Notes: a model not told the origin generated them from the sequence alone. A DNA stretch of 64,000 nucleotides from Membranihabitans maritimus (GCF_021729145.1 NZ_JAJSLW010000001.1:62001-126000), one strand, 5' to 3'; positions 47,560-57,623 are shown, counted from the stretch's first letter. Translations and numbers: made by a program.

Positions 47560-48918
47560 TCAGTTATTATAAAATTCAGCATCATTGTTAACAGATTTTT
47601 CCCAATCGTTTAGTTTGCTATTTAATTCTTTCACAATCTCCGGCTCATTATTTATTAAATTATTAGATTCACTTTGGTCGAGTTTAAGATTATATAAATA
47701 TTGTTTAGGACTGTCAATTTCTTCAATGAGTTTCCAATCTCCAGAACGAACTGCTCTGTACTCAGTGGGTATATTTCGAATCGGGCCATCAATCCTCCTC
47801 CAAAAAAGCGTTCTTTCTACTTCCTTCTCGTGCCTCTTTAATATTGGCATTAAATCAATACCATCTTCTTCATATTTATTGCTATCTACTCCAGCAAGCC
47901 TTAGAAAAGTAGAAGTCCAGTCCATAGTGATTGCAACCTGGTCAGAAGTCTCACCTTTTGGTAACACTCCTTTCCATTGAGCTATACAAGGAACTCTAAT
48001 TCCCCCTTCAAAAAGATCTCCTTTATATCCTCTCAAGGCCCCATTTGATACATAAGGGGCATAATGAGCTCCTCCATTATCCGATGTAAAAACAATTAAG
48101 GTCCGATTGCTTAAATTCAATTCAGAGATCTTTTGTAAAATGCGACCTACGGTAGCATCAACACTTTCCACCATCTCAATATATGTTTCTGGATTACCTT
48201 CTTTCTGCCAGGATTTATGTTTCGGTTTTACTACTTTATCCTGGTCATTTGGTCCTAAATAAGGAAAATGAGGTGCAAGATGGGAAAGGAATAAAAAGAA
48301 TGGAGAAGAGCGATTTTTCTCGATAAATCTTAACGCTTCATCTGTAATAAGATCCGTAGTATATCCCTTTCGATTAATAGAATCATTACCTAACCACAAA
48401 TCATGTACGCCTATTCTGTCCATATGGTCAAAATAGTGATGATTCCCTCCTAAAATTCCAAAGAAATCATTAAACCCTTGTTGCAACGGCCTGCGATCAT
48501 AATCATATCCAACATGCCATTTGCCAAAAAGCCCACAATCATATCCTTTTGATTGTAAATCATTTCCAATCGTTCGGCCTTCAATGGGCAATCCCCTCCC
48601 CATTTCTTGATAATGCAACGCATCATCAAGTCCAATACGTTGTTGGTATCGTCCTGTCAAAAATGCCGCACGGGTAGGTGAACAAATCGGAGCATTTGCA
48701 TAAAAATTAGTAAACCGTACGCCATTTTCAGCTAATTTATCAATATTGGGCGTTTCAATATCCAAATTACCATAACAACCCAATTCACCATATCCGTGAT
48801 CATCTGTCATGATAAAAATGATATTCGGTTGCTTTAGTATATCGTCCTTTTCAGAACTACAAGAAAATGCAATTACTGCTACAAGTAAAACAACAATTTT
48901 TAAAAAGTAATGTCTCAT
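47560..48918 (-). CDS. S1-family sulfatase, lipoprotein, CSPTR motif
   Basis: 452 residues, lipoprotein signal (IAFSC20-SS). Motif C79-S-P-T-R followed by AAFLTGRYQQRIG; metal site FIMTDDHGYGELGCYG; GKWHVGYDYD; SDNGG. It resembles the sulfatase at 3987-5306 in the core (both have RYQQR or QYQQR after the motif and GKWHVG), so the two may share a subfamily. Membrane-anchored, it probably desulfates sugar ends before the GH92-like enzyme encoded 14 bases downstream acts. Confidence 0.95.
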   Translation of the reverse strand: MRHYFLKIVVLLVAVIAFSCSSEKDDILKQPNIIFIMTDDHGYGELGCYGNLDIETPNIDKLAENGVRFTNFYANAPICSPTRAAFLTGRYQQRIGLDDALHYQEMGRGLPIEGRTIGNDLQSKGYDCGLFGKWHVGYDYDRRPLQQGFNDFFGILGGNHHYFDHMDRIGVHDLWLGNDSINRKGYTTDLITDEALRFIEKNRSSPFFLFLSHLAPHFPYLGPNDQDKVVKPKHKSWQKEGNPETYIEMVESVDATVGRILQKISELNLSNRTLIVFTSDNGGAHYAPYVSNGALRGYKGDLFEGGIRVPCIAQWKGVLPKGETSDQVAITMDWTSTFLRLAGVDSNKYEEDGIDLMPILKRHEKEVERTLFWRRIDGPIRNIPTEYRAVRSGDWKLIEEIDSPKQYLYNLKLDQSESNNLINNEPEIVKELNSKLNDWEKSVNNDAEFYNN

Positions 48919-48939
48919 GATAAATTTGATTTACAACAT

Positions 48940-50403
48940 TTATTTTCTCTCTTCATATTTGTAGTATTTAGGATTCAATTCTGAAGGAACTGTAGCGTCG
49001 ATACTTTTCCGCCAATCCTTAAGTTTTTGATATAGTTCTTTGACCTTCTCCGGCATTTTGTCAACTAAATTATAACTCTCCCCTATATCCTTTTCAAGGT
49101 TATATAGTTCCAGTTTGTTATCCTCAAAAAATTCAATTAATTTATAATTGCCAGAACGGATTGCACCCACTGGTCGGGATCTGTAAGTCCCTTTCTTTGC
49201 TTCCAAATAACACGGGAAGTGCCAGTAAATTGCTTCCCTGGAAAATGTTCTTTCATCCTTAAACAATGGAACTAAGCTTTTGCCATCAAGAGCCAATGTA
49301 GGTGGTCGCTGGATACCGACAACATCCAGAAAGGTTGGTAGGAAATCAACACTATTAACCGGAACACTGCATTGGCGATTTGTATCAATTTTCTCAGGCC
49401 AGTAAAATATTAATGGTACACGAATCCCCCCTTCATAATACATTCCTTTTCCACCTCTTAAAGGCTCGTTTGAAGTAATTCCACTTTGTCTCCAAAATAT
49501 ATTATCATTTCTGTACCCACCTTCACCTCCATTATCAGAATAAAAAACTATTAAGGTCTTCTTGTCAAGGTTCAACTCCTCAATCTTTTTTACAATCTTT
49601 CCTACTGCTTTATCGAGGCTATAGATCATGGCTGCATAAACAGGATCATTCTGCCCATTATTAGCTTCCTTGACTTCAAAATGTTTTATATCTTCTTCTT
49701 TTGCCTGAATAGGTCTATGAGGAGAATAACTTGCAAAATATAAGAAAAAAGGATTCTGCCTATTTTTTTCTATAAACTGAGTAGCTTCTGATGCAAGTCG
49801 ATCAGTAAGATACTCTCTCTCAGGTCCATCTTCCAACATAGGGTTACTATATGGACTAAAGTAAGATTTTGGGTGACCTGCATGCCAACCTCCAACATTG
49901 ACATCAAATCCTTGTGACTTAGGTCCATAATGCGGATCATCTCCCAAATGCCATTTGCCGATAAGAGCAGTTGCATATCCTTCTTCTTTTAAAATTTCTG
50001 CAATGGTAACCTCTGAAGAGTCTAAGACCGGTTCGTTATTTACAACTTTTCTATTGAATATTGGAATTAATTTTCGAAGAGAATCTGGCCCCCGGTCTGG
50101 GTTTCGTACGGTATAAACACCATTCTTTGGAGAATATCTTCCAGATAAGAATGCTGCTCGTGTAGGAGCGCAGTTAGCAGCACATGCATAAGCATCTGTG
50201 AATACCATACCTTTCTTTGCAAGATTGTCGATATTAGGGGTTTCATAATATTTACTTCCCATAAAACCAACATCTTTCCAACCTAAATCATCAGCCATAA
50301 TAAAGACGATATTCGGAGAAGGTTGTTCTTGTTTTGCCAAACTGTCATTACACATAAAAGCCCCGATACTAATTAGAGGTAATAAGTTAAGAAATAATTG
50401 CAT
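48940..50403 (-). CDS. S1-family sulfatase with CAPTR motif
   Basis: 487 residues from the ATG at 50403, which gives a clean signal sequence (MQLFLNLLPLISIGAFMC). A start at 50475 would add 24 residues in front of it. Motif C78-A-P-T-R followed by AAFLSGRYSPKNG; metal site FIMADDLGWKDVGFMG; GKWHLGDDPHYGPKS; SDNGGEGGYRND. First degradative gene after SusD in locus C (155 bases), then 21 bases to the next sulfatase. Two adjacent sulfatases of different type suggest a substrate with sulfate at two positions. Confidence 0.94.
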   Translation of the reverse strand: MQLFLNLLPLISIGAFMCNDSLAKQEQPSPNIVFIMADDLGWKDVGFMGSKYYETPNIDNLAKKGMVFTDAYACAANCAPTRAAFLSGRYSPKNGVYTVRNPDRGPDSLRKLIPIFNRKVVNNEPVLDSSEVTIAEILKEEGYATALIGKWHLGDDPHYGPKSQGFDVNVGGWHAGHPKSYFSPYSNPMLEDGPEREYLTDRLASEATQFIEKNRQNPFFLYFASYSPHRPIQAKEEDIKHFEVKEANNGQNDPVYAAMIYSLDKAVGKIVKKIEELNLDKKTLIVFYSDNGGEGGYRNDNIFWRQSGITSNEPLRGGKGMYYEGGIRVPLIFYWPEKIDTNRQCSVPVNSVDFLPTFLDVVGIQRPPTLALDGKSLVPLFKDERTFSREAIYWHFPCYLEAKKGTYRSRPVGAIRSGNYKLIEFFEDNKLELYNLEKDIGESYNLVDKMPEKVKELYQKLKDWRKSIDATVPSELNPKYYKYEERK

Positions 50404-50558
50404 ATAGATATAAAAAATTGAATTGCAACAGAAGAAAATATTCCTAAAAGTTATTTGAGCATAAATCATCAGCAAATAGGTTGTTTCACCCTTTATTCAC
50501 CCCCTAATTCTAAAAGAACAGCATAACCAAAAAGCTTAAATAATACTCAATCAATTTC

Positions 50559-52004
50559 TTAGTATCCCGGGTTTTGAGGAAGTACATCTTCTCCCACTTT
50601 ATCAATTTCAGATTGAGGAATTGGGAAAAGCAACCAACTGTCATCAGCATCTTTGCCAATATTTCGAAGAGCTTCCACAGCCTTTCCTGTTCTTACCAAA
50701 TCAAACCATCTAACACATTCAAACATTAGTTCCGACCTTCGCTCTTTTTGTATCAGGGTTCTAAATGTGGATATATCAGGCACATCAGACCTAGTTAAAG
50801 AGTTTAAACCTGCCCGATTTCTTACTTCATTCAAAATTTCCAGTGATTGATCAGGAACAGAACCTGAGATTTCCGCTAGAGTTTCAGCATATAACAGGTA
50901 CATATCCGTATATCTAATTAAAGGAAAATCCATTCCACTACTATTAGACTCAATATCATATAGATAATCGAACTTCACATTAATCCAGTGACCATCAACC
51001 CACTGATCTATGTCCAAAGCATGATAGCCGTTTACAATATTAACCTCCTTTCTCAAATCCCCATGTTCATAAGATTCCACTACGCCTGGTTCAAATGTTA
51101 TATGACGTGCTAGAGGCCGATACTTGCCAATAAATTCTTCATATCCCGAGGCTTCTCCTTGATTTCCAGCGCTAAATAAAACCGACAAAATAACTTCTTT
51201 ACCTTTTTCGTTTCCCCCATCCTCAGCAAAAATGTCAGAATATGATTCTGCAAATGAGTATGGACTGCTAAACAGGATATTTTCTAATAATAGCTTGGCA
51301 TCCATCCATCTATCTTGATTATGAACTTGGCCACTAAGTGTAATATACACCCTAGCCAATTCTCCTTCAGCAGCATATTTAGTAATCCTCCCATAATCAC
51401 TGCCCGGAACTGATGCAGGTAAATGATTTATCGCAAACATATAGTCTTCTTCTATTTGCCGGTAAATTTCAGATGGTTTCGCAGAAAACGTATTAACCGC
51501 TTCAAGAGAGCTAATTTCCGTGTCAACCAATGGAACAGAACCAAATAAACGTACTAATGCAAAATATGCTTCTGCCCTAAAGAATCTTGCCTCTGCTTGT
51601 ATTCTGCTTTTAACATCACTTTCAAAATTCTTTTTACTTTCAATTTTATCTAAAATTATATTAGCGTTACTAACAACCTTATATAATCTATTCCACATAC
51701 CAGCTGTAGTATTAAGAGTCCAATTATTTGAACTCACCTCATATCCAAGTTTTTGATTCTCTCTATCATAGGTATCACCTCTGAATTCAGTATAATAAGT
51801 CCATAAACCTGGATAAATACTTTGCCATGAATCATAGACAGATACTATTGCATTTTCAAAATCTTCCTGGGTCTGGTAAAATGAACTCACATTGGTTTGA
51901 GTTATAGGAGCTAGATCCAAAAAATCTTTACAGGAATATTGTAGAAATATTATATTAGTGATCAGGAATAATTGAATTTTATTAAATTGTATTTTATTCA
52001 TCAC
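50559..52004 (-). CDS. SusD/RagB-type glycan-binding lipoprotein (locus C)
   Basis: 481 residues, lipoprotein signal (FLQYSC25-KDFLDLAP). SusD features: NVSSFYQTQEDFENAIVSVY, EARFFRAEAYFALVRLFGSV, AEGELARVYITLSG, IRYTDMYLLYAETLAEIS, then the C-terminal KERRSELMFECVRWFDLVRT and PIPQSEIDKV. Captures the locus C glycan at the cell surface for the SusC encoded 15 bases upstream. Confidence 0.97.
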   Translation of the reverse strand: MMNKIQFNKIQLFLITNIIFLQYSCKDFLDLAPITQTNVSSFYQTQEDFENAIVSVYDSWQSIYPGLWTYYTEFRGDTYDRENQKLGYEVSSNNWTLNTTAGMWNRLYKVVSNANIILDKIESKKNFESDVKSRIQAEARFFRAEAYFALVRLFGSVPLVDTEISSLEAVNTFSAKPSEIYRQIEEDYMFAINHLPASVPGSDYGRITKYAAEGELARVYITLSGQVHNQDRWMDAKLLLENILFSSPYSFAESYSDIFAEDGGNEKGKEVILSVLFSAGNQGEASGYEEFIGKYRPLARHITFEPGVVESYEHGDLRKEVNIVNGYHALDIDQWVDGHWINVKFDYLYDIESNSSGMDFPLIRYTDMYLLYAETLAEISGSVPDQSLEILNEVRNRAGLNSLTRSDVPDISTFRTLIQKERRSELMFECVRWFDLVRTGKAVEALRNIGKDADDSWLLFPIPQSEIDKVGEDVLPQNPGY

Positions 52005-52019
52005 ATACGATTTTATTTA

Positions 52020-55000
52020 TTAAAAAGACACATTAAGGCCAAATAAAAATGTTCTAGAGGTTGGGTATATACCATAATCATTTCCGCCAGAGGTGGCATT
52101 CCCATTATACATATCAGCTTCGGGAGAAAAGCCAACATCAGAATAGTAGTCCCAGGTGTACAAATTCTCCCCTTGTACATAGATTCTAACGGAAGAGAAG
52201 CTAAGTTTATTCAGAATTTGATTGGGCAATGTATATCCTAAGGTTATATTTCTTAATCTTATATAATCACCATCATAAAGCATTCTGCTTGTAATTTGGG
52301 CACCCGCACCTGTGTTTGCCCCCCACATTCGCGGGGTCATACCGTCACCCGGATTATCAGGAGATCGCCACCTGTTCACCCAATGTTTAAATTTAACATT
52401 ATGAGCTCCCTGGGGCCTATCAAATTGTCTTCCGATAATATTAAATATCTTATTTCCTCCTGCTCCGTTAAGAAAAATGCTTAAATCAAACCCTTTATAA
52501 CTGAATTGATTGGTTAAACCCCAAAAGTATTTCGGAATATTACTTCCCAAAATTTGTCGATCTCCTTCATCTATAGTTCCGTCTCCATTGTAATCTTCAA
52601 CTATAATGTCCCCCGGTTGCGACCCCGACCAGTGAGGTGACGATTCAATTTCTTCCTGAGTATTATATACCCCCGTCTGTTTCAACAGATAATAAGATCC
52701 AATTGGTTGACCAACTGTCGTGATATTAAAATCATTTTGAAAACCTCCAAATATAGGAGCATCATTTGGGCCGAGTTTTAAAACCTTATTCTCCAAAAAA
52801 GATATGTTAAAACTTGTGGACCAATTCAACTCTCCATCTATATTCACTGAATTGATACTAAAGTCAACACCCTTATTTTCAACCTCGCCATAATTTTGTC
52901 TTTCATCGGAAAACCCGGTAATTGTAGGTACAGGTACTCGCAACAATAGATCATTTGTCAAGTTGTTGTAAAAATCGATTCCTAATGAAAACCTATTGCC
53001 AAATACCCCTAAATCCAGTCCAATATTAGTAGATGTAGTTTTTTCCCAACTCAAGTTCGGATTTGAAATTGAACTTGGAAATAAACCTGGAGTAATAGTT
53101 TCATTTGTTCCAAAAAGATAACTAGAAGTACTCATTCCACCGATTGCCGCATAATTACCGATAGAATTATTACCTGTTATTCCCCAACTAAACTTAAACT
53201 TTAGTTGACTAATAAACTCTGAATTTTCCATGAATTCTTCACGATCAACCTTCCAAGCCATGGAAGCAGACGGGAACCATCCCCATTTAGTATTTGCCCC
53301 AAATCTTGAACTTCCATCCCTACGTATACTGCCTTGAAATATATATTTGTCATCAAAAGAATAATTTACCCGGCTCAAGTATGAAAGAAGTGACCATTCA
53401 CTCATTTGCGTATTTGCATTATACTCAGTCGCTGCATTCAAAGTAGTAACATAATCATTTGCAAATCCATTAGCTCTTATAAATGATGACTTATTCTCTT
53501 GTTTTTGGGCTGTAAATCCCAATATGGCATTTAATTTATGTATATCATCCAGAGTTTTGGAAAAATTAAAAAGGTTTTCATTAAGCCAATTTAAGCTTTC
53601 ACTTCCCCAAAAAGCTCCTGTAGGAGCTTGATTTCTTCTAATAATTTGATTTTCAAACTGATCTCTTCGATCATTTGAAACATTTGCTCCAAACCTTGTC
53701 TTGAAAGTTAAACCGGATAAAAGCTTAACTTCGGCATTTACATCAGCCAATAACTGTAACCGGGTCTCCTTATCCTTTAGATGTTCAACAATAGCCAAAT
53801 TATAAGGCGACCTGTTAGCCAATAAAAACGTACTATATTCTTCCGATTCTCCCCAATACCCCAGTCTTGGAGGCAATATCGGAGTGGAAGACAAAGCTCT
53901 GTGGACAATACCCTCTTTCCCTTCGGTATCTTTATCTCGAGATACAAGATATGTTGGCGATAATCTTAGTCCAATTGACAAATATTCATTTATATCCGTG
54001 GTAATATTAGCACGAGCTGAATATCTTTTGTAGGAAGTATTTTTAACTATTCCAGTTTGATCATAATATTCCCCGGATACAAAAAATCGAGTATTTCCAG
54101 AAGACCCTGAAGCTGATAAATTATAATTTTGGGTAATTCCTGTTTGAAGAATTGCCCCTATGTGATCATATGAAGGTAAGTTAGGATCGTTTAATAGATT
54201 TTGATCGTAACGAAAATTATAAGGCCTTTCTAAAGGAGGCACACTTAGATCACCTCCTGCCTGAACCCAATCACCGTCTTTTTCATCAGCAATTAATTCC
54301 ATTTGTTCTTTGGCATTCATCATTTTTGGTATGCGCTCTACATTGGAAATTCCTGTAAAAGCATTCAAATCTAATTTTAATTTTTGGCCCTTTTCCCCTT
54401 GTTTTGTTGTAACAATTACTACTCCATTTGATCCTCTTGATCCATAGATCGATGTGGCTGCAGCATCCTTAAGAACTTCTATCGACTCAATGTTTGCAAG
54501 GTTCATATTTGCAAATGTACTCCCATCAACGGGGAATCCATCTACTACATATAAGGGTGCCACACCCGCTGTTACAGACCCTACACCACGAACCCGAATA
54601 TTCGCATTTTTCCCGGGTTTACCCCCACTTTGCTGAACCAAAACACCTGACATCTGTCCTTGCAATGCTTGATCCACTCGAGCCACCGGCCTTTTTTGTA
54701 ATTTTGCACCGCTAACTTTCCCAATTGCCCCTGTTACATCACTCTTCTTCTGCGTCCCATACCCCACGACGACCACCTCATCCAATGTCTGAGAATCTTC
54801 CAGTAATGTAATTGTTATTTCGTGCTTTCCGTTTAATGGAACTTCCTGGGTCTGGTAACCAATATACGATACTATCAATACCGCTTCTTCATCGACATCC
54901 TCCAACATAAATTTCCCATCAAAATCGGTAGCTGTACCCTTATCTGTCCCCTTGACCAATACATTCACCCCGATCAATGGTTCACCTGCCTGATTCGTTA

Positions 55001-55508
55001 CCGTACCCGACACATTAATTACCAGACGTTTATTGTAAATATCCAATGCCGAATGGGTGTGTAATCGATCTACGGTTTTTCCAGCTCTTTTCGCCATGGT
55101 CTTTTTTTCGCTATCGATGATTTTACTCAAATGCTGGATCATATTTTCCAGCGACTCAATCCCTTCTTTATCATTCCTGTACAGGATGACATACCGGCTT
55201 TCGAGAATGGTATATTTCAACTCTGTTTTGTCCAATGCAAAGTCCAGCGCATTATCAATGTTTTCCATATCCTCATCCGGAACCTCCACTTCGACAGACT
55301 CTACAATTCTCCGGTCGTAGGTAAACAATACGTTATATTTGGCTTCCCATTTGCGAATTAATTCTATTAGTGCTCTCTTTTCACCTTGAATCTCCTTAAA
55401 GGTCCCTGCAGTTTTTTTAGCTTTTGCTTCTTTAGGCATTGTGAGGCACAGACACACTACACCCACTACCATAAGGAAGCCCATGGTAAATTTCCATTTC
55501 ATTTTCAC
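52020..55508 (-). CDS. SusC-like TonB-dependent transducer (locus C)
   Basis: 1162 residues, full length. Signal sequence (about 1-30), STN domain (about 40-115), charged helical linker (KEGIESLENMIQHLSKIIDS) ending YNKRLVIN, carboxypeptidase-like domain (AGEPLIGVNVLVKGTDKG), TonB-box region DEVVVVGYG, plug with VLKDAAATSIYGSRGSNGV, barrel ending FGLNVSF. Imports oligosaccharides and, by its STN domain, signals to the FecR protein whose gene is 38 bases upstream. More distant from the locus A and B SusC proteins than those are from each other. Confidence 0.97.
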   Translation of the reverse strand: MKMKWKFTMGFLMVVGVVCLCLTMPKEAKAKKTAGTFKEIQGEKRALIELIRKWEAKYNVLFTYDRRIVESVEVEVPDEDMENIDNALDFALDKTELKYTILESRYVILYRNDKEGIESLENMIQHLSKIIDSEKKTMAKRAGKTVDRLHTHSALDIYNKRLVINVSGTVTNQAGEPLIGVNVLVKGTDKGTATDFDGKFMLEDVDEEAVLIVSYIGYQTQEVPLNGKHEITITLLEDSQTLDEVVVVGYGTQKKSDVTGAIGKVSGAKLQKRPVARVDQALQGQMSGVLVQQSGGKPGKNANIRVRGVGSVTAGVAPLYVVDGFPVDGSTFANMNLANIESIEVLKDAAATSIYGSRGSNGVVIVTTKQGEKGQKLKLDLNAFTGISNVERIPKMMNAKEQMELIADEKDGDWVQAGGDLSVPPLERPYNFRYDQNLLNDPNLPSYDHIGAILQTGITQNYNLSASGSSGNTRFFVSGEYYDQTGIVKNTSYKRYSARANITTDINEYLSIGLRLSPTYLVSRDKDTEGKEGIVHRALSSTPILPPRLGYWGESEEYSTFLLANRSPYNLAIVEHLKDKETRLQLLADVNAEVKLLSGLTFKTRFGANVSNDRRDQFENQIIRRNQAPTGAFWGSESLNWLNENLFNFSKTLDDIHKLNAILGFTAQKQENKSSFIRANGFANDYVTTLNAATEYNANTQMSEWSLLSYLSRVNYSFDDKYIFQGSIRRDGSSRFGANTKWGWFPSASMAWKVDREEFMENSEFISQLKFKFSWGITGNNSIGNYAAIGGMSTSSYLFGTNETITPGLFPSSISNPNLSWEKTTSTNIGLDLGVFGNRFSLGIDFYNNLTNDLLLRVPVPTITGFSDERQNYGEVENKGVDFSINSVNIDGELNWSTSFNISFLENKVLKLGPNDAPIFGGFQNDFNITTVGQPIGSYYLLKQTGVYNTQEEIESSPHWSGSQPGDIIVEDYNGDGTIDEGDRQILGSNIPKYFWGLTNQFSYKGFDLSIFLNGAGGNKIFNIIGRQFDRPQGAHNVKFKHWVNRWRSPDNPGDGMTPRMWGANTGAGAQITSRMLYDGDYIRLRNITLGYTLPNQILNKLSFSSVRIYVQGENLYTWDYYSDVGFSPEADMYNGNATSGGNDYGIYPTSRTFLFGLNVSF

Positions 55509-55546
55509 ATTATTTTGTATTAAATAATTCCTGCTACTACGTAGCT

Positions 55547-56506
55547 TTATTTTTTAAGTTTTACTATTTCTCCAACTTGTTCCAGTTTCGCACCCAATGA
55601 CAACTCCAGTGCACTTTTCATCACCTCCCAATTGGCATACGGGACTCCAACATCCATTGGGATATCAAGCATAGTAGTATCTTCGACTTCAAATTGCTTT
55701 CCATATATTCCTTCCAACCGGGTAAGAATTTCCCCCAGGGGCTGATCTATGAACTTCAGTTCTCCTTCGGTCCAGGACGCTGCTTCGGCCTTGCTTACGT
55801 CCTTATATTTTTCTAATTTTCCACTGTTTACAGGTTTTATCACCCGGTCGCCACTGGTCATCAACAGCTGTGTCGAGTCACCGGATCCTGAATTGAAACC
55901 CAGTTTGATTTTTCCATCGTACAAATACACATCAGTCCCCAGGACATCTTCCCGCACATTGAAAGAGGTACCCAGTACTTGTATACTGGCATTTTCACTT
56001 TCCACCTCCAGAGGAACATTATCCATGTGGGCTATATCAAAAAAAGCTTCCCCGGTCAGCTCTACTTCCCGCTGCCCGACCTTTTCCCAGTCCGCATTCC
56101 AGCGAATGGTTGAATTGGCATTGAGTAGTACTTCACTATTATCTGATAATTCAATTTGCAACGTCTCACCATTCCCCGTACTGTACTCTTCCCAACCCAG
56201 GTCCCGGTTCCAAAACCATATCGAAGCAGCTAACAGCACTGCCAGTGAAGCGGCTACAGACCAGCCTGCTATTCTCAATACCGATCGTCTCTTAACAAGT
56301 TTCTCAGGAAAACCGTTTTCCGGCAATGGATGTCGGTCTCCTATCTCACCCCAATTTGCTTTCAGAGGGTCTTCAATCCACTCCTTTACTTCGTCTTTAC
56401 CAGATAGGTCTAAAAGTTCTTCCAATTCATCCGTCGAGATGGTATTCTCCTGGTATTTATTATATAAAGCCTCAAAACGGACAATATTTATTCTTCTTTC
56501 TTTCAT
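55547..56506 (-). CDS. FecR-type anti-sigma factor (locus C)
   Basis: 319 residues. N-terminal cytoplasmic part (ALYNKYQENTISTDELEELL), one membrane helix (AGWSVAASLAVLLAASIWFW), FecR domain (TGNGETLQIELSDNSEVLLN, LGTSFNVREDVLGTDVYLYD) and C-terminal DUF4974-like domain (FIDQPLGEILTRLEGIYGK). Shorter and more diverged than the two other copies. Controls the sigma factor at 56694-57224. Confidence 0.96.
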   Translation of the reverse strand: MKERRINIVRFEALYNKYQENTISTDELEELLDLSGKDEVKEWIEDPLKANWGEIGDRHPLPENGFPEKLVKRRSVLRIAGWSVAASLAVLLAASIWFWNRDLGWEEYSTGNGETLQIELSDNSEVLLNANSTIRWNADWEKVGQREVELTGEAFFDIAHMDNVPLEVESENASIQVLGTSFNVREDVLGTDVYLYDGKIKLGFNSGSGDSTQLLMTSGDRVIKPVNSGKLEKYKDVSKAEAASWTEGELKFIDQPLGEILTRLEGIYGKQFEVEDTTMLDIPMDVGVPYANWEVMKSALELSLGAKLEQVGEIVKLKK

Positions 56507-56639
56507 TAAATATAATCTCTAAGTATAAAGATTTTACCCCCTCTTACTCTGATGAATTTTATCAATTATTTATTCGGTAGACGGACAACCAATCCAATTG
56601 TCCCGGTTACTTTTAATTTTTTTTTAAAATTTTATATCA

Positions 56640-56647
56640 TACCTTTG
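56640..56647 (+). promoter_or_regulatory. Putative -7 promoter box of ECF sigma gene C
   Basis: TACCTTTG matches TAnnTTTG exactly and sits 47 bases before the sigma start codon, with a predicted start near 56654. A T-rich tract lies upstream but no TTTG at the usual -33 distance. Confidence 0.55.
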
Positions 56648-56693
56648 TGATTACCCCAAACCACAAAAACTAATTCACAACTAGAATACAAAA

Positions 56694-57224
56694 ATGGATA
56701 GTATAGAAAATATACTAAAGGTTTATGAAAAAAGAATTTACGCTTTTTTCCTCAAGAACATCAAATTACCTTCTGTGGCAGAGGACCTTACTCAGGATGT
56801 CCTGATAAAGTTGTGGATCCGAAGAAAAAACCTGGGGAACATACAAAATATTGACAGTTTTGTTTTTACTATTGCTAAAAACCATGTCATAGACCACCTT
56901 CGAAAAGCAAAATCCGATCAATTATATAAAGAGGCTTTAGTCCATCAAATTAAAACCCAGGAACCAAAAGCCCTGGATAATATAATCTATAAAGATTACA
57001 AAAATATTCTTGATGGACTACTGAATGATCTCCCACCAAGACAAAGAGAAATCTTCCAATTAAGTCGAATAAAAGGGCTTTCTCATGACGAAATTGCAGA
57101 ACAGCTCAATATTTCCAATAAAACAGTCCGGAACCATTTATTTGAAGCACTCAAATACCTCAAAACCCAAATTAATTTGGACACTATGTCTTTAATTGGT
57201 ATAATTATACTAAACACTGCTTAA
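56694..57224 (+). CDS. ECF RNA polymerase sigma factor (locus C)
   Basis: 176 residues. Region 2 (YEKRIYAFFLKNI, EDLTQDVLIKLWIRRK, FVFTIAKNHVIDHLRKA) and region 4 (LNDLPPRQREIFQLSRIKGL, EQLNISNKTVRNHLFEALKY). Short hydrophobic C-terminus (LDTMSLIGIIILNTA). Diverges from fecR at 55547-56506 and should drive the locus C operon. Clearly separate from the locus A/B sigma pair, so it is unlikely to cross-talk. Confidence 0.96.
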   Translation: MDSIENILKVYEKRIYAFFLKNIKLPSVAEDLTQDVLIKLWIRRKNLGNIQNIDSFVFTIAKNHVIDHLRKAKSDQLYKEALVHQIKTQEPKALDNIIYKDYKNILDGLLNDLPPRQREIFQLSRIKGLSHDEIAEQLNISNKTVRNHLFEALKYLKTQINLDTMSLIGIIILNTA

Positions 57225-57321
57225 ATTTCCCCATTTTTTACTAAATTAGACAGTTTTATAGAGAATCACAATAGTAAAATCTTCTATTCAGATCGCATAA
57301 TTTAGAAGGCAGGTTCTTTTA

Positions 57322-57484
57322 AGAGCTTGTTTAAGTTTTCATAATGGAGGGAAAAAGAACAAATTTGATTTTAGACGAGGATGATTTTGAAGATAAATGC
57401 GGGACATTTATCAAGATAATCAGACGAAAAATTAAATCAAATTTGTCTTTTGTAGCCCGTTAATGGATTTTGTAAACAAGCTCT
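57322..57484. mobile_element. 163-base fold-back element (MITE-like)
   Basis: Terminal inverted repeat AGAGCTTGTTTA (57322-57333) and TAAACAAGCTCT (57473-57484). Inside, ACAAATTTGATT (57359-57370) pairs with AATCAAATTTGT (57435-57446), and at the centre GATAAATG (57392-57399) pairs with CATTTATC (57405-57412) around a five-base loop. All three pairs share one centre near 57403, so the whole element can fold into a long hairpin. No coding capacity. A clear target-site duplication is not visible. Most likely a non-autonomous transposon remnant; a structured RNA is the alternative. Confidence 0.65.
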
Positions 57485-57529
57485 AGTGTCTGATAATCAA
57501 TCATCATTCCCAAAAGAGAATTCTATTCT

Positions 57530-57537
57530 TATATTTG
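57530..57537 (+). promoter_or_regulatory. Putative -7 promoter box for the lacI-type gene
   Basis: TATATTTG, an exact TAnnTTTG match, 86 bases before the start codon at 57624. Immediately downstream of the fold-back element, which may have brought or disturbed upstream control sequence. Confidence 0.4.
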
Positions 57538-57623
57538 CGCAAAAATATTATTGCCTGGAAAACAGACTTAATATCGAATGGAAATGTGTCCAATATTATA
57601 ATTAAATAAATATTCATCGCTTT

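Larger units (their letters stand above)
57225..57623. other. Intergenic region with fold-back element and promoter
   Basis: 399 bases between the locus C sigma gene and the lacI-type gene. It holds the palindromic element at 57322-57484 and a -7 box at 57530-57537. The remainder shows no gene. Confidence 0.6.
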
